From: Aspidapion aeneum
Taxonomy: Eukaryota > Arthropoda > Insecta > Coleoptera > Brentidae
NCBI GenBank assembly: GCA_963576565.1
Contig: OY755040.1
Location: forward strand, 22,820,543-22,884,542
DNA: 64,000 bases
Direction: 5' to 3'
Shown here: one piece after another, positions 33,181-44,666 of the stretch
How the letters are laid out: the number at the start of each line of letters is the position of its first letter
Position numbering within the stretch: position 1 is the first letter of the stretch
The notes under the pieces: generated by a model
Database searches by the model: none
Told to the model about the DNA's origin: nothing
Seen by the model: only the letters and a program-made list of their open reading frames with translations
Program-made: the position numbers and the translations under genes

Positions 33181-33617
33181 ACTTAAGTAGAGTCTTTGTT
33201 TGTGCTAATACCAAATTTAATTTTTTTTCAATTGCGTTTCAGCAAGACATTTTTTTTAAATAAATACGTAACATTATAAAGGTAACCATGAATAATAAAG
33301 CAGAAGAAGATGCTCCTGATATAATTTATTTATAGAACCAATGTGCCTTATGAAACAATAGTAGAAATTAAATATTTTGGTTCAGGAATGCAGACAACGG
33401 AAATTATTAAAAATTGTAAAAACTTATAAACAATACCAAAATTTTTGTGACTATGTTTCCACTTTCGAAACGTTACGTCGCACACAGGAATATTTTGTAG
33501 AATATATGGTCATAAGTATTTTTGAGTCTTCAGTGTTTTATTTAAAATAGTGAAAGATTTTTCTTTTGCGTAAACCCGGGTTAGTACCTCAGCCAAATAT
33601 GTCAAAGAAATATTACT

Positions 33618-33792
33618 ATCTTTTTTTTTTTTTAGACTGGGGCTTCCATCCAATCAGGATCAATCGCCTAGTTTCGCAAAGACAGTGCAAAGTTTATTTT
33701 AAGCATTCAGAAACGTCCAGGTACCTAGCCAGGAATCGAAGCCGGACCGCCGGTGTGTGAAGCAACTGTTGCTACCACTATACTGGACGATG
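33618..33792 (-). mobile_element. tRNA-derived SINE, copy 2
   Basis: On the minus strand a tRNA-like head (acceptor-like GTCCAG with CTGGAC, box A TATAGTGGTAGC, box B GGCTTCGATTCC) is followed by the body GGCGATTGATCCTGATTGGA and an A-tail (T12-13 on plus near 33,622). The body matches copy 1 at 868-1113. Here the head keeps normal tRNA spacing, so this copy shows the ancestral form better. Confidence 0.72.
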
Positions 33793-34149
33793 ACTTTCAA
33801 AAACTAAAAAGAAATTAAATAGAACATTTGTCTCCTAGCAAAAAATGTCATAAAAACTTCTTTGTAAAACTTATAGCTTTCTCCCAATAAACAACAATAA
33901 ACAAAGTTTGATTTTTGCCCTAAAAAACACGAAAATTTTAACTGAGTAGTAATTCCATAAAAATAGTTCTCAATTAAAATTTTTATCTTTTCTATATCAG
34001 GAGCTATTTTTGAACAAAAAGTCAAAATCGCGGACTATTTTAAAGCATATATTTTTTACCGCCCTAAAAAAATTTGTGCTCCACTGTAATAAATTTTTAA
34101 CACCGAAAAAAATGCCTAATCTTTACCACGTACGGTTCGGTTCGGTTTT

Positions 34150-34560
34150 TTTTTTTTTAAGTTTTATCATAGTTTCTATCGGCCCTCCAAAGTTGAGCTC
34201 TCTAGCATTTCTGGAAGTGGGCATGTTTTACCATATTTCCTATCAGTCTCCCAAAGCTCAAGCGTTTCTGTGTGGGCAACGTTACTTTTACATAACTTTA
34301 CATGTACAGGGGAGGGGGAGTAAATTAGGGGCTTTTTTGTTTGTCTCCAAGTGTTTGGTCAGAATTTCTATCTGTTTGCCAAATTTCAGCTTTGTAGCCT
34401 ATCGGTTACATGAGTGAGTGAGTGTGAGTGGAAATTTCGTAACTACTTTACTACTTTATAGAAATCCATGAAACTCTATAAAGATCTACGGCTGTTCACA
34501 TTTTGACTTTTGTAGCTCATTCCGAAGTAGAGGTTTAGAATAAAATGAAGTGCAAAAGAG
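34150..34560. repeat. Dispersed repeat, copy of 26,690-27,480 family
   Basis: It shares GTTTTATCATAGTTTCTATC, GAGCTCTCTAGC and the end CGTAACTACTTTACTACTTTAT with the family at 26,690. Non-coding. Confidence 0.6.
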
Positions 34561-34936
34561 ATGGCTTCAATTCTCTCCAGTGGCGTGCTAATTTTATATT
34601 TTACTTCTCGTAAGCCTATTTTTGCTGGAAAACTAATATCTTATTTTTCTTAAAAATAAATATTTTTCCAAAACTTTTAAACTTAAAAATACCAATTGAC
34701 TTTCTAAAAATTGCAAAAATCCAAAACCATTCGTTACATCTTTAAAATTGGAACTCCACACAGTTTTATTAAAAAATTAAAAGAGTAAATGATACGCCAC
34801 TGTTTCTTTTTGTTGGTTTAGAATGTGTATGAAACGTGCCTAGTCATCTAGTTTGAGCCCAGCGATGACAATAGAAGCCCAATAAAACGGTGTGATTTGT
34901 GAACGGGTCGGATTCGAGTTGAGCCGGCGGTAACAA

Positions 34937-36341
34937 CCCACTAAACACAAAAACATTTTAATAACGTCAAAATAATGTATAAGTTAAAAGCATAACGTTA
35001 GGTTGGATCTTAGTTCTAACGCCATATTTATAGTGAAAAAGAAGCTTAATAACCCGTTTTCTGACGTTAGAAAAATAATCTTATGTTTTTATAACGTTTT
35101 TTTAAAGTGTTTTTCAAACGTTAAAAAAATATTGATTTTTAACAGTGAAAAAGAAACATTGAAAAATAAATGTTTTTTTAACAATGAAAAAATATATTTT
35201 TGTATACCTCTAAAGATAAGGTAACTATAACTATTTTGGAAACGAATGGCAGCAACAGTCCGTTGAGGTTTTCGTGAACTCGACACTCAGTAAAGGCAAT
35301 TCGGCTCGTAGCTTCTGAAAATAAAATTTAAAATTCTATGTAAACAATAATTTTGTAGTAAGTGCCTCGCTACGAGGCCAAACAATTCATGCTCAAGTGA
35401 ATACAAGGCAAACAATTTCAAGCCGCGTATTCCCTTTAGCATGAATACAAACGAAGCATTCGTTTGGTCCCGCTGCGAGGCTTGCGAAGTAGCAGTTTGC
35501 TAAACCTCGCCTATGTAACATTTATTTATCAATAAAGACGATTTATTATTATTACATAATTCTGCCTCAAATGAATACGCGGCTTAAGGTCCGGCTGCTA
35601 ATCGTCCGCGGTGAATACTCGCATTTCCTGTCTGATTACCTATAGGTATGCGATATTTCATACAAAACCATTTTTTTTCTTTTGTTTACTTTTTCTTACC
35701 TGATTTTGTGGTGCTTAATTTAGATAACTGCTCACGCATTTGTTGTTCTTTAACTATACCATCTTTCCCACACAACTGGAGTAATATTCCGATCCAAATA
35801 TGTATTAACTTTCAATATTAATAATTGTGCTTTAAATTTGCCATGTTTGTTTCTGCAAAATGCAAATATTTTAACCAAAATTACAAAGAGCGTCTTTGCT
35901 ACCGACTCGTATCAACTCGCAGCGAAACGCAACTAATGGCGATGTTCAGGTAGTGGGGCTGCTATACTATAGAGGGCGCTGCCATCGCGCCCTCTATAGT
36001 ATATATTTTTTTAATTTTTAAAAAGCAAAACATTTATTAGCTTCATATATCTTAACTTCAACGTTAGAAGTGAGATCTAGGAAAAACATTATAAAAATAA
36101 CCATATATTGATGGTATTATTTTTAATGTTAATAAAATTATGTTTTTTTAAATATTGCTTTTTTAACGTTATTAAGAAATATATTTTTGGTAATGCTTTT
36201 ACATGAAATTTTCGTTAGGATTTTCTACATGTTTTTTTAATATCAAAGGTTGACTTAATTTTAACACAAATTTGTGTTAGAAAAAAAACATTTTTTTTTC
36301 AACATTTATTTAACGTTTTTTACGATTTTGTGCTTAGTGGG
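34937..36341. mobile_element. 1.4-kb inverted-repeat element with exon-like cargo
   Basis: It starts CCCACTAAACACAAAA and ends with the complement of CCCACTAAGCACAAAATCGT. Inner inverted similarity includes AACGTTA-rich arms. The interior holds a hairpin (CTATAGAGGGCG with CGCCCTCTATAG at 35,965-36,000), a short MITE-like segment near 35,360-35,640, and minus-strand exon-like sequence described separately. No transposase is recognised. Confidence 0.65.
35700..35852 (-). other. Exon-like segment inside an inverted-repeat element
   Basis: On the minus strand a good acceptor (TTTGCATTTTGCAG, exon from 35,852) and a consensus donor (AAATCAG|GTAAGA, to 35,700) bound 153 nt. A second acceptor (AATTTTATTTTCAG, exon from 35,314) follows downstream. 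No single frame is open through the whole segment: one frame (LLILKVNTYLDRNI, VVWERWYS) stops near 35,766, and another (GKDGIVKEQQMREQLSKL) reaches the donor. It looks like a captured, now broken host gene piece. I do not recognise the protein. Confidence 0.3.
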
Positions 36342-36534
36342 AATAGAAGCCCAATAATATGGTGTGAATTATGAAGGGGCTGGAGTCCTTTTTTTCTTGT
36401 AATATTAAAATTTTGTTATTGGTAAATTTGCTAAAAATAAAGACCACCCAGTACGACCAAAGTGCTGTAAACAGAGGGAGATAGATTAAGTTAAGCCATC
36501 TCTTTTGCGCCTCAAATAATAATAATAATAATAG

Positions 36535-37563
36535 GGTAAATGCGGGAGAGTTGCCGCACTTTTTGAAAAATAGCCTATAACATCTGTAAGTCTCGACATT
36601 TTTTTCTTCAAAATGAATCAATGCACAGGTACTGCGTTAAACTTTATTAAAATATAAAAATAAAAAATATATGTAAGAAAACATGAACATAGCAAAAAAA
36701 TATATTTTTTAATTAAAGTCGGCATCTCTCCGACACTGCTGGGGGAGATGCCGCGTGAAAATAGAAGAGACGCCGCTGTAACCGTTTCTCTAAAAAACCT
36801 CTAATTTTCATTATTTTTTCTTAATTCGAGTCTGGAACAGATGTTACAAACTTCACCATACATGGTGCAAGTGACATGTAGCAATGTTTATACGAGTCGT
36901 GTAAACATTGCATGTAGCCATTTTTAGAGTCTCTGTATGTTGACATATTTGGATAGAGTCCCTGTATGTTGACATATTTGGAAAATATGTCAACATACAG
37001 GGACTCTAGCCATTTTAAGCATTTAATACATTGTAGCCAATCCACTTTTTTAGTTCTAATTGCGTTAACTTCGAAGTATTCCACGCAGCGCTTCTGGTTT
37101 TGATTTTTCTTTTTGGCTAGAGGTTCATCATCGCTGCCACTCCATGAATTTTTTCTCGGTCTTCTTGAAAATGCGGCAAGTGTCCTTTTTGTTGGGGAAG
37201 ATCCCGCACCCGATTATCAAGGTCACAGATTCAAAACGCTACAAAATACGGCATGGCACCTGTAAACATAACCCCAAAATACTGAATAAAACAGACGAAT
37301 GTGAAAAAAAAACTACGACATTGCAAAGAACCACACTTATTAGGACAATACTTAAAATTTTGCTAAAAAAATTTACCTTACTGTCGTAAATTCAAGGGTT
37401 GCAAGCGATATTTTAGAAAACAAACACGTCCGATGTTATAACCGTTCACTAAATGATGACCTCTGAATGTGGGCATACTTGTTTGCCTATGTTATAGCGT
37501 AATCATTGAAATACGTGAAACGCGGCGTCTCTCCCTCCGCGGCAACTCTCCCGCATTTACCCT
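36535..37563. mobile_element. DNA transposon remnant with AGGGTAAATGCGGGAGAG termini
   Basis: Nearly perfect 25-bp terminal inverted repeats (AGGGTAAATGCGGGAGAG-TTGCCGC) lie in an AATAAT-repeat target. On the minus strand, around 36,835-37,090, a frame reads YFEVNAIRTKKVDWLQCIKC, then LKWL and, after an insertion, NGYMQCLHDSYKHCY. The cysteine-containing WLQCIKC motif resembles the C-terminal region of pogo/jerky-type DDE transposases. The coding region is otherwise decayed. Confidence 0.68.
36925..37008. mobile_element. 84-bp palindromic mini-transposon with an extra direct unit
   Basis: Two direct copies of TAGAGTC(C/T)CTGTATGTTG are followed by one inverted copy. Perfect direct repeats GCCATTTT flank it (36,917-36,924 and 37,009-37,016). 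It is inserted in the transposase remnant of the element at 36,535-37,563. Confidence 0.9.
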
Positions 37564-38176
37564 AATAATAATAATAGTTTATTTCCAATAACAAATCCTT
37601 TGGCTACAATATTCACAATAGCTATGTACTTATTATTAACTAAAAATATATTCACAGCAATAAAGTAAAAACCCTGCAAAGAAATAAACAAAGGACCCAC
37701 AAAATTTTCATTGTACGTGGGCTAAATATGGGCTGAAATGTTTCAACAAAACATGGTACAGCAGTTTACGCGAACTTGATAATATAGTTTTTTGGCCAGC
37801 TATTCTCTTAGATTTCCCTGAGTGCTTTGGAGAGATACAGCAAAAGACCAACTGGCAAATTGCTGTAAATTATTTCACGCCTAAATACCAAACAAATAAC
37901 CCTCTTTGTATGGGACGTGAGTGAGGCACAGAACGTGCTAACTTCTTGCCACAACAGAGCGGTATATTGTGAAACGGCTTTCAAGCTCTGGACATTAATT
38001 AGCGCCTCTGTGCCACTACAATAGAGACAATGTTTTTCGAAAAAGTCGTAAATCTACTTAAGACTAATTTGTTTGTATGTAAGTACTTACCGTCTACCTA
38101 CTCGGGCGTTGGTTGTTATAAACTCTACGAAAAAAAAAATATATTTTAAATTAAAAAAAAAACAATTTTAGAAGTA
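37564..38176. other. Non-coding stretch left of the Tigger-type element
   Basis: No gene is seen and no sequence here matches the right terminal region of the Polinton in inverted orientation. TGGGCTGAAATGTTTCAACA near 37,725 is a piece of the 26,690 repeat family. An acceptor-like CAATTTTAG stands right before the Tigger insertion at 38,177. Confidence 0.4.
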
Positions 38177-38821
38177 CAGTGAAACCACTCCTTGAGGACA
38201 CCTCTATTAAGCGGACACTTCCTTTAGGCGGACAAATTTGTTGGATCCAAGCTTTTCCCTATTTCTTTACATGTAAAATTCACTCCTATAATCAGAAAAC
38301 TCTAATCCCCGGACGCGGACAATTTTTTTTCGTTAAAAAACTCTGAAACCTCCCTTAACCGGACGCGAACCTCTGAAAACGAGACGGAGCGCTGCACGAC
38401 ATGGGCATAAATATTATGTAATATCTTGGCAACAACGCACTCTGCAGCCGGGGAATTACCTCTTTCCGTTTTAATGCGGTGAATAAATACTTCTGTCGTA
38501 TTTACAGCCTATTTTATTCGGCGGGACAGCTGTTTTTTATTTTAATTGTTCAGATGGGTAGTAATAGATATATTTGAAATGGCGCCTTGTAAAAAAACTT
38601 CATAGTTTACGTGAAAAAATGGAAGTTGTTAACGTTTCGGAAAAGGAACATCTATCAGCACGAAAGATCGCAGAAAAATTCTATATCGGAAAAACTCAAG
38701 CAGCGGAAATTGTTAATAAATATATATTAACATTTCGCAGTTCTCTCTCGTAAGCGGACACCTACAATAAGCGGACAAACTCGACGAAACCGTGAGTGTC
38801 CGCTTATAGGAGGTTTCACTG
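38177..38821 (+). mobile_element. Tigger/pogo-type element, internally deleted, copy 1
   Basis: Inverted termini CAGTGAAACC...TAAGCGGACAC, flanked by a TA target duplication, define this 645-bp Tc1/mariner-superfamily element. Internal remnants read EKMEVVNV-type and HLSARKIAEKF, GKTQAAEIVNKY, the N-terminal helix-turn-helix of Tigger/CENP-B-like transposases. The catalytic region is missing. It interrupts sequence that is open in frame with the polymerase exon just to the right. Confidence 0.88.
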
Positions 38822-39328
38822 TACAACAAAACAACAAAGAAAAGAAAAATAGCTAGTTTAAAAGTTGATAAAGATAGTGATAAACAATTGGAAATGTGTA
38901 GAGAATGCAAGATTTTCATACCCAAAGATAAATTTTTTGCTCATTGTAGAACACTTCAACATAAAAATAACTCATGTGCACCATACTCCAATGGTGTATG
39001 TGTGGTAAGAAGTGGTCTTAAATACAGAATAGCAAGTTATAGAATTGCTTCAGAAACTCAGCAAAAAGACTACAGAAGGTTTTTTTATGAGATAAAACCC
39101 AAATGTCTAACATTAGTAAAAGAAAATATAGCAAAACACACCTCAATAAAAATTAATATGGAATTATTTGCAACGTTTCTTCACCAATCAAAAGAAACCC
39201 TAGCTGATAAATCATTTAACACAAATAATAAAATAGTGTGTGATGCCTCTGATTTGGATAATATTTATGAGTTTTTTATAGATAAAATAATTTCCCAAGC
39301 GAGCGAGTTTATGGAGCGAGATTCTGGT

Positions 39329-39431
39329 AAGATTACTCATTAGTAAAATAAATAATTTTTGTTTAATAATAATCAGTGAAACATTTTTTAAATATGGTTG
39401 TTTAATTAATAATGTTTTAATTTATTTACAG
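39329..39431 (+). other. Spliceosomal intron in the Polinton polymerase gene
   Basis: Donor GATTCTG|GTAAGATTAC and acceptor ATTTACAG|GTTGG bound a 103-nt AT-rich insert with in-frame stops. Joining the flanks in phase 1 restores SG-WTLQHILHLEI continuity, as expected from related insect Polinton proteins I remember. Short arthropod-type intron. Confidence 0.8.
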
Positions 39432-40295
39432 GTTGGACTTTACAACATATATTACACTTGGAAATCAACATCAACAAGTTTCGCCCTATTGGGGGCAATT
39501 CATACTTCAAGTTACCCAAATTCATTGAATCTAAACATGCTGTAGTGAATATAAAAAATCAGGATAATGCATGTTTTGCATGGGCTGTTACATCAGCTTT
39601 ATACCCAGTGTCACTTCATGTAGACAGAGTTTCTTCCTACCCCCATTATTCTACAGTTTTAAATCTTGCAGGTATGGAAATGCCGGTTAAATTGACTGAT
39701 ATATCTAGGTTTGAACAAAACAATAATAGTTCAATTAATGTTTATACATTGGAAACCAGATTTGCAAATAAAAAAATTCAATATGAAGTTGTTGGTCCAC
39801 TTCGCTATTCCAAGAGAAAACTTGACACTCACATAAACTTATTAATCATAAGTGAAGATTGTAAAATTAAAGAAGAAACTCATGAATGTAATAGCGATTG
39901 TAATAGAACACATTATTGTTGGATAAAAAATCTTTCAGCTTTGGTTTCCAATCAAATATCAATGTCGAAACGTAGACTTTATTTTTGCGATGGTTGTTTA
40001 CTACACTTTATAACAGCAGAAAAACTAATATTTCATTAAAAATATGACTGTGGGCAAGTTTACGCGATAACCCCATCTACAGATTTAAAAACTGATAGAT
40101 TTGGAAAAACAACACAAGAAAACATGTTAAAGTTCGAAAGTTATGAAAAACAGCTAACAGTTCCCTTTGTAGTGTATGCTGACTTTGAATCAATTTTACA
40201 ACCAATGGCAGGTTGTGAACCAGATCCATTAAATTCTTTCACAGTCAAAAATATCATACATAAACCATATTCATTTGCATACCTAATTAAATGTT

Positions 40296-42326
40296 GAAAT
40301 AAAATTTCGGACTTCCATTGTCTTTATTTATTTTAAAACACGACGTTTCGGTTAGTAAGTATCTCTAACCGTTATCAAGTGTGAACTAAACAATCTAGTC
40401 TCTAGGCTACTACTTATACTACTTGGTGTGCAGTCAGGTGTGACGGCCCGCCCCCTTTTTTAATCCTAAGACGCCTGTTTTCCTTAAGGAGTGGTTTCCA
40501 TATGTTTGGTATGTCCGTGCTTGGTTGACTGAAAACTTCTTTATTCTGCATTATGTACGCAGCTTCAATAAACTTTCGTTTTCGCCAATGCGACTCCTTA
40601 TGTAAAACTTTAGCTTCTGACCACTGAATCCTGTGATCATTTGACCAAGCATGATCTGCTAAACCGGATTTTTCAATATCCCCTAATTGGGTACTTTTTA
40701 GATGTTCATTTACTCTAACGTGAAGAGGGCGTTTCGTTTCACCTACATATGATTTACCACACTCACACGGGATTTGGTAAATACATTCCTTATTATTTGA
40801 GGGATTGTCTGGTTTTGTTTTAGTTACAAAACTTCTTATCGTATTTCCCGAAGAAAATACTGTTTTTATATTATAGTGTTTAGCTATTCGTCTTATGTTT
40901 TCTGAAATCCCTTGAACATATGGAATGTTAATAACACCTAACGGATTATTATTTTGAGAATTTGGTACATTTAGTTTGTTTTTAATTTTAAATATCGTTG
41001 AGTTTATTAATTTCTCGGAATAACCATTCTGTTGTAAGTCCTTTTTAATGTTGTTAATTTCTGTGGTTAATTCTTCATTATTACTACAAATATTTACGGC
41101 TCTTAAATACAAACTTCTTATAACTCCTTGTTTTGTTGCAACAGAATGATTAGACTTAAAATTTAGGTACTGTCCCGTGTGTGTAGGTTTCCTATATACA
41201 GTGGTTTGAATGTTTCTGTCTAATCGTTTGACAAGAACATCCAAAAAAGGTAAGGCCGAATCTTTTTCAATTTCCATGGTGCACTTGATTGTTGGTCGAA
41301 TACCGTTTAAATGGTGTAGAAAATTTTGTAGTTCGTCATCATTTTCCGGCCATATAATAAATGTGTCATCCATGTATCGTAGCCATAGTTTTGGTTTGAC
41401 TCTTGCTGTGTTGATCGCATGGCCCTCGAACCACTCCATGTAGATGTTTGCTACCACTGGCGAAAGAGATGAACCCATTGGGAGTCCATCATTTTGCGCG
41501 TAAAACTTATCTTTCACTTGAAAGTAAGAGTTACGGAGACAGAGCTCCAACAGATCCATCACCCCCTCCACCGATAGCGTTGTCCTCTCGTGAAGTGTAT
41601 CATCAGTTTGTAATTTGTTTTTAATGATACTGAGTGACTCATTTATTGGCACGTTGGTGTAGAGACTTTCTACATCAAAACTTACAAATCTATCGCCGGG
41701 ATCTAATTCGATACCTTTTAAAACCTCCACAAAATGTTCCGAGTTTTTGACAAAAGATTCGGACTTACCCTGTAGTGGTTGAATTATGTCCAACAAAAAC
41801 CTCGACAAAGTGCTGGTCGGTGAGTCCCTGGAGCTGGTAATTGGTCGCAGTGGTATATCCTTCTTATGGATCTTTGGTAATCCATAAAAATGTGGTGCCT
41901 TACTGTGGTGTGGAGTGAGGCGGGATCTAGCAGCGACCGGGATATTTTCAGCATACTTCTTCAAAGTCCTGTAGATGCGTCCTTCTATGGTGGTGGTTGG
42001 GTCTTTGGGTAGTTGCTTGTAGTCTCCTTTCTCCAGAACTTCTTGGATCTTTTTGTCGTAAGTCTCGACATCCATGATCACCGTTGCGTTTCCTTTGTCG
42101 GCCGGTAGAATCTTGATCGATTTGTCAGCCTGCAGGTTCTTGATTGCCCGTTGTTCTTGACTGGTGATGTTTGTCTTTTGTTGCTTCTTTCTGTCCAACG
42201 TTGTTCTTACTTTATGGCGAAATTCATCAGCTTCGGGTTGAGGTAGACTAACGGTCTCTATTGCTGCAATAATTTCCAGTGTCGGTGTCTGTGCCGGTGC
42301 AATGGCGAACTTAAGTCCATTCATTC
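40296..42326 (-). mobile_element. Penelope-like element inserted in the polymerase gene
   Basis: This is a 5'-truncated Penelope-like element of about 2.0 kb inserted in antisense orientation between codons of polB. The coding region at 40,414-42,324 is intact and the 3' side continues for about 120 bp. That 3' region contains ACGGTTAGAGATACTTACTA then ACCGAAACGTC, a degenerate hammerhead-like hairpin typical of these elements. No clear target duplication was found. A fragment of the same family is at 23,400-24,044. Confidence 0.9.
40414..42324 (-). CDS. Penelope-like reverse transcriptase with GIY-YIG endonuclease (N-terminally truncated)
   Basis: One open frame of 636 codons. Reverse-transcriptase motif A is FVSFDVESLYTNVP (about residues 215-228), motif B GLPMGSSLSPVVANIYMEWF (about 282-301) and motif C WLRYMDDTFIIW (about 320-331), with catalytic D in A and DD in C. 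After a linker, the GIY-YIG nuclease reads CIYQIPCECGKSYVGETKRP, then LHVRVNEH (about 510-545). The enzyme would make cDNA primed at a nicked target. It begins NGLKFAIAP, which is usually internal in this family, so roughly the first hundred or more residues are missing. The retained part has no stops, suggesting a young insertion. The Met at 42,324 may be a chance start at the junction. Confidence 0.9.
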   Translation of the reverse strand: MNGLKFAIAPAQTPTLEIIAAIETVSLPQPEADEFRHKVRTTLDRKKQQKTNITSQEQRAIKNLQADKSIKILPADKGNATVIMDVETYDKKIQEVLEKGDYKQLPKDPTTTIEGRIYRTLKKYAENIPVAARSRLTPHHSKAPHFYGLPKIHKKDIPLRPITSSRDSPTSTLSRFLLDIIQPLQGKSESFVKNSEHFVEVLKGIELDPGDRFVSFDVESLYTNVPINESLSIIKNKLQTDDTLHERTTLSVEGVMDLLELCLRNSYFQVKDKFYAQNDGLPMGSSLSPVVANIYMEWFEGHAINTARVKPKLWLRYMDDTFIIWPENDDELQNFLHHLNGIRPTIKCTMEIEKDSALPFLDVLVKRLDRNIQTTVYRKPTHTGQYLNFKSNHSVATKQGVIRSLYLRAVNICSNNEELTTEINNIKKDLQQNGYSEKLINSTIFKIKNKLNVPNSQNNNPLGVINIPYVQGISENIRRIAKHYNIKTVFSSGNTIRSFVTKTKPDNPSNNKECIYQIPCECGKSYVGETKRPLHVRVNEHLKSTQLGDIEKSGLADHAWSNDHRIQWSEAKVLHKESHWRKRKFIEAAYIMQNKEVFSQPSTDIPNIWKPLLKENRRLRIKKGGGPSHLTAHQVV

Positions 42327-44666
42327 AATGATGATTTAACAAAATTTAAATTATTCCGTGGTTCAAGCGCAGCAGAAGAATTTGTAGCATGTATTGAACG
42401 TGATCTTAGAGAGCTTCACAATAATTATTTAAGAGATATAGTCCCAATGACACCACTAACACCTGAAGAAAGAAACATAGTGGAAACATGTGACAAATGT
42501 GGAATTTGTGGTAAACCTTTTAACTTATTTGATAAAAAAGTAACCGATCATTGTCACATAACGGGAAAAAAAAGATTTTTAGCTGCACATTCAACTTGTA
42601 ACTTACAACATCAATTACCAAATTTCATTCCAATAATTTTTCACAATCTAAGTGGTTATGATTGTCACATGTTTATTAAGGAATTGTGTCATCATGGCGA
42701 TAAAATAGATGTTATTGCAGAAAACAAGGAAAAATATATTTCATTTACAAAATCCATATATGTACATGATTACATGAATTCTGAAGGAAAAATCATAAAA
42801 AAATATCTACGTCTAAGATTTATAGATAGCTACAAATTTTTAGCTGCATCCCTGGATGAGTTAAGTAAAGGTTTAGATTCAGACTCCTTTTTAGAAACAC
42901 ACAAACATTTTACATCTGAAGAAGAATTTAGTTTAATGAGACAAAAAGGTGTGTTTCCATATGGATTTATCTCTGACTTAGACAAATTAGACGTTACTAA
43001 TTTACCCACGAAAAACCAATTCTTCGATGATCTAAATGATCAGCATATTACAGATTTAGAATATGATAGAGGGAAAAAAGTATGGAGTCTATTTAATTGT
43101 AAAACTTTAGGAGACTATTCGGATTTATATTTGAAAACTGATGTTTTAATTTTAACTGATGTTTTTGAAGCATTTCGAAGAAATTCTTTAAAGACTTATA
43201 ACCTAGATCCAGCTCAATATTACACGTTGCCATCATTATCATTTGATTGTATGCTTAGAATGACAGAAGTAGAATTAGAGCTATTGACTGAAATTGACAT
43301 GATTCATTTCTTTAAAAAAGGGATTCGAGGGGGTGTTAGTCAATGTGTTGATAGAATGCATATAGCAAATAATAAGTACCTTCCAAATTATGATCCAAGT
43401 ATAAAGTCATCCTTTATAATGTATTTGGATGCAACAAATTTATATGGGCATAGTATGTCACAACCACTACCCACAAAAGGTTTTAAATGGCTCTCACAAG
43501 AAGAAATGATAAATTTAAATATTCATAATGTACCAGATGACAGTCCCATAGGATACATTCTTGAAGTAGATGTGTATTATCCAAATGAGTTGCATGAAGC
43601 TCATGCTGATTTTCCATTTTTGGTGGAAAATATAATCCCTCCAGATTCATCATCCAAATTCCCCAAACTCATTCCAAATTTGCATGATAAAATAATGTAT
43701 ATTGTACACTATAAAACTTTAAATCAGGCAGTAAGAAATGGGTTAATAGTCATTCAAACTCATAGAATGTTAAAATTTGAACAATCACCCTGGTTAAAAA
43801 AGTATATCGATACTAACACAAAGCTTCGAAACTCTGCTGATACAAAATTTAAAAAAGATTTATACAAGCTTTTTAATAATGCAGTATTCGGAAAAACTAT
43901 GGAAAATGTTGAGAATCATAAAGATATAAAATTAGTTACAAGTTGGGAGAGTATTCGTAGAAGGGCCGGTGCTCGTGCTCTAATCAGTAGACCCAATTTT
44001 AACAATTGCTCGATATTTACCGAAGAATTAATTGCTGTTCATATGAGTAAACTCAAAATTGTATACAATAAACCAATATATTTGGGGTTTTGTATTCTGG
44101 ATTTGTCTAAAACAGTTTTGTATGACTTTTTTTATAATACTATAAAAAAAGAGTTTCACAATAGTGCAAGTTTAATGTATACAGATACAGATTCTCTAGT
44201 ACTTAAAATTTACACTGATGATTTCTATAAATTTATGATTGAAAACCCTGAGAAATTCGATACATCGAATTATAAGAAAGTAAATAGGTTTAATATAAGT
44301 AAAAACGAATCTGTTTTGGGTAGAATGAAGGATGAATTTCCTGAAGATCCAATTCTAAGTTTCTATGGAACAGGAGCTAAAGCCTACTATATAAACTCAG
44401 TCTCAACGGAGGTAAAAAAAGCAAAGGGGGTTAAAAAAAGTGTAATCGATAAGCATTTATCCATTAATGATTATAAAAAAGTTGTTGAAAAAGGTGGTTA
44501 CTTATTTCGAAAAATGAAATCATTTAAAAGTGATCTACACAATATATACACAGAAACCAGAAACAAAATTGCATTATCTTACCATGATGATAAAAGGTTT
44601 GTTATACCTAACACAAGTCATACACTACCCTGGGGGCATCCACATATCAAGTCATATCAAAAATGA

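Larger units (their letters stand above)
38888..44666 (+). pseudogene. polB: Polinton DNA polymerase B, split and disrupted
   Basis: Protein-primed family B DNA polymerase that would replicate the element. Coding pieces are 38,888-39,328, 39,432-40,295 and 42,327-44,666. A zinc-finger-like CRECKIFIP...CRTLQHKNNSC lies near the start. Exo I is VYADFESI, followed after the insertion by an endonuclease VII-like segment (CGICGKPF, DHCHITGKKR), Exo II (HNLSGYDCHMF) and Exo III (YLKTDVLIL). Polymerase motifs are A (YLDATNLYG), B (KLFNNAVFGK) and C (YTDTDS). The C-terminus is complete. Breaks: a TAA at 40,037-40,039 just before Exo I, and the Penelope insertion after AYLIKC. The frame appears open upstream of the ATG to the Tigger junction, so the original start may lie further left. 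Confidence 0.93.

Noticed and set aside
34010..34417. Plus-strand 135-codon frame
   Set aside because: Lies over a dispersed repeat also present at 26,690 and has no conserved protein features.
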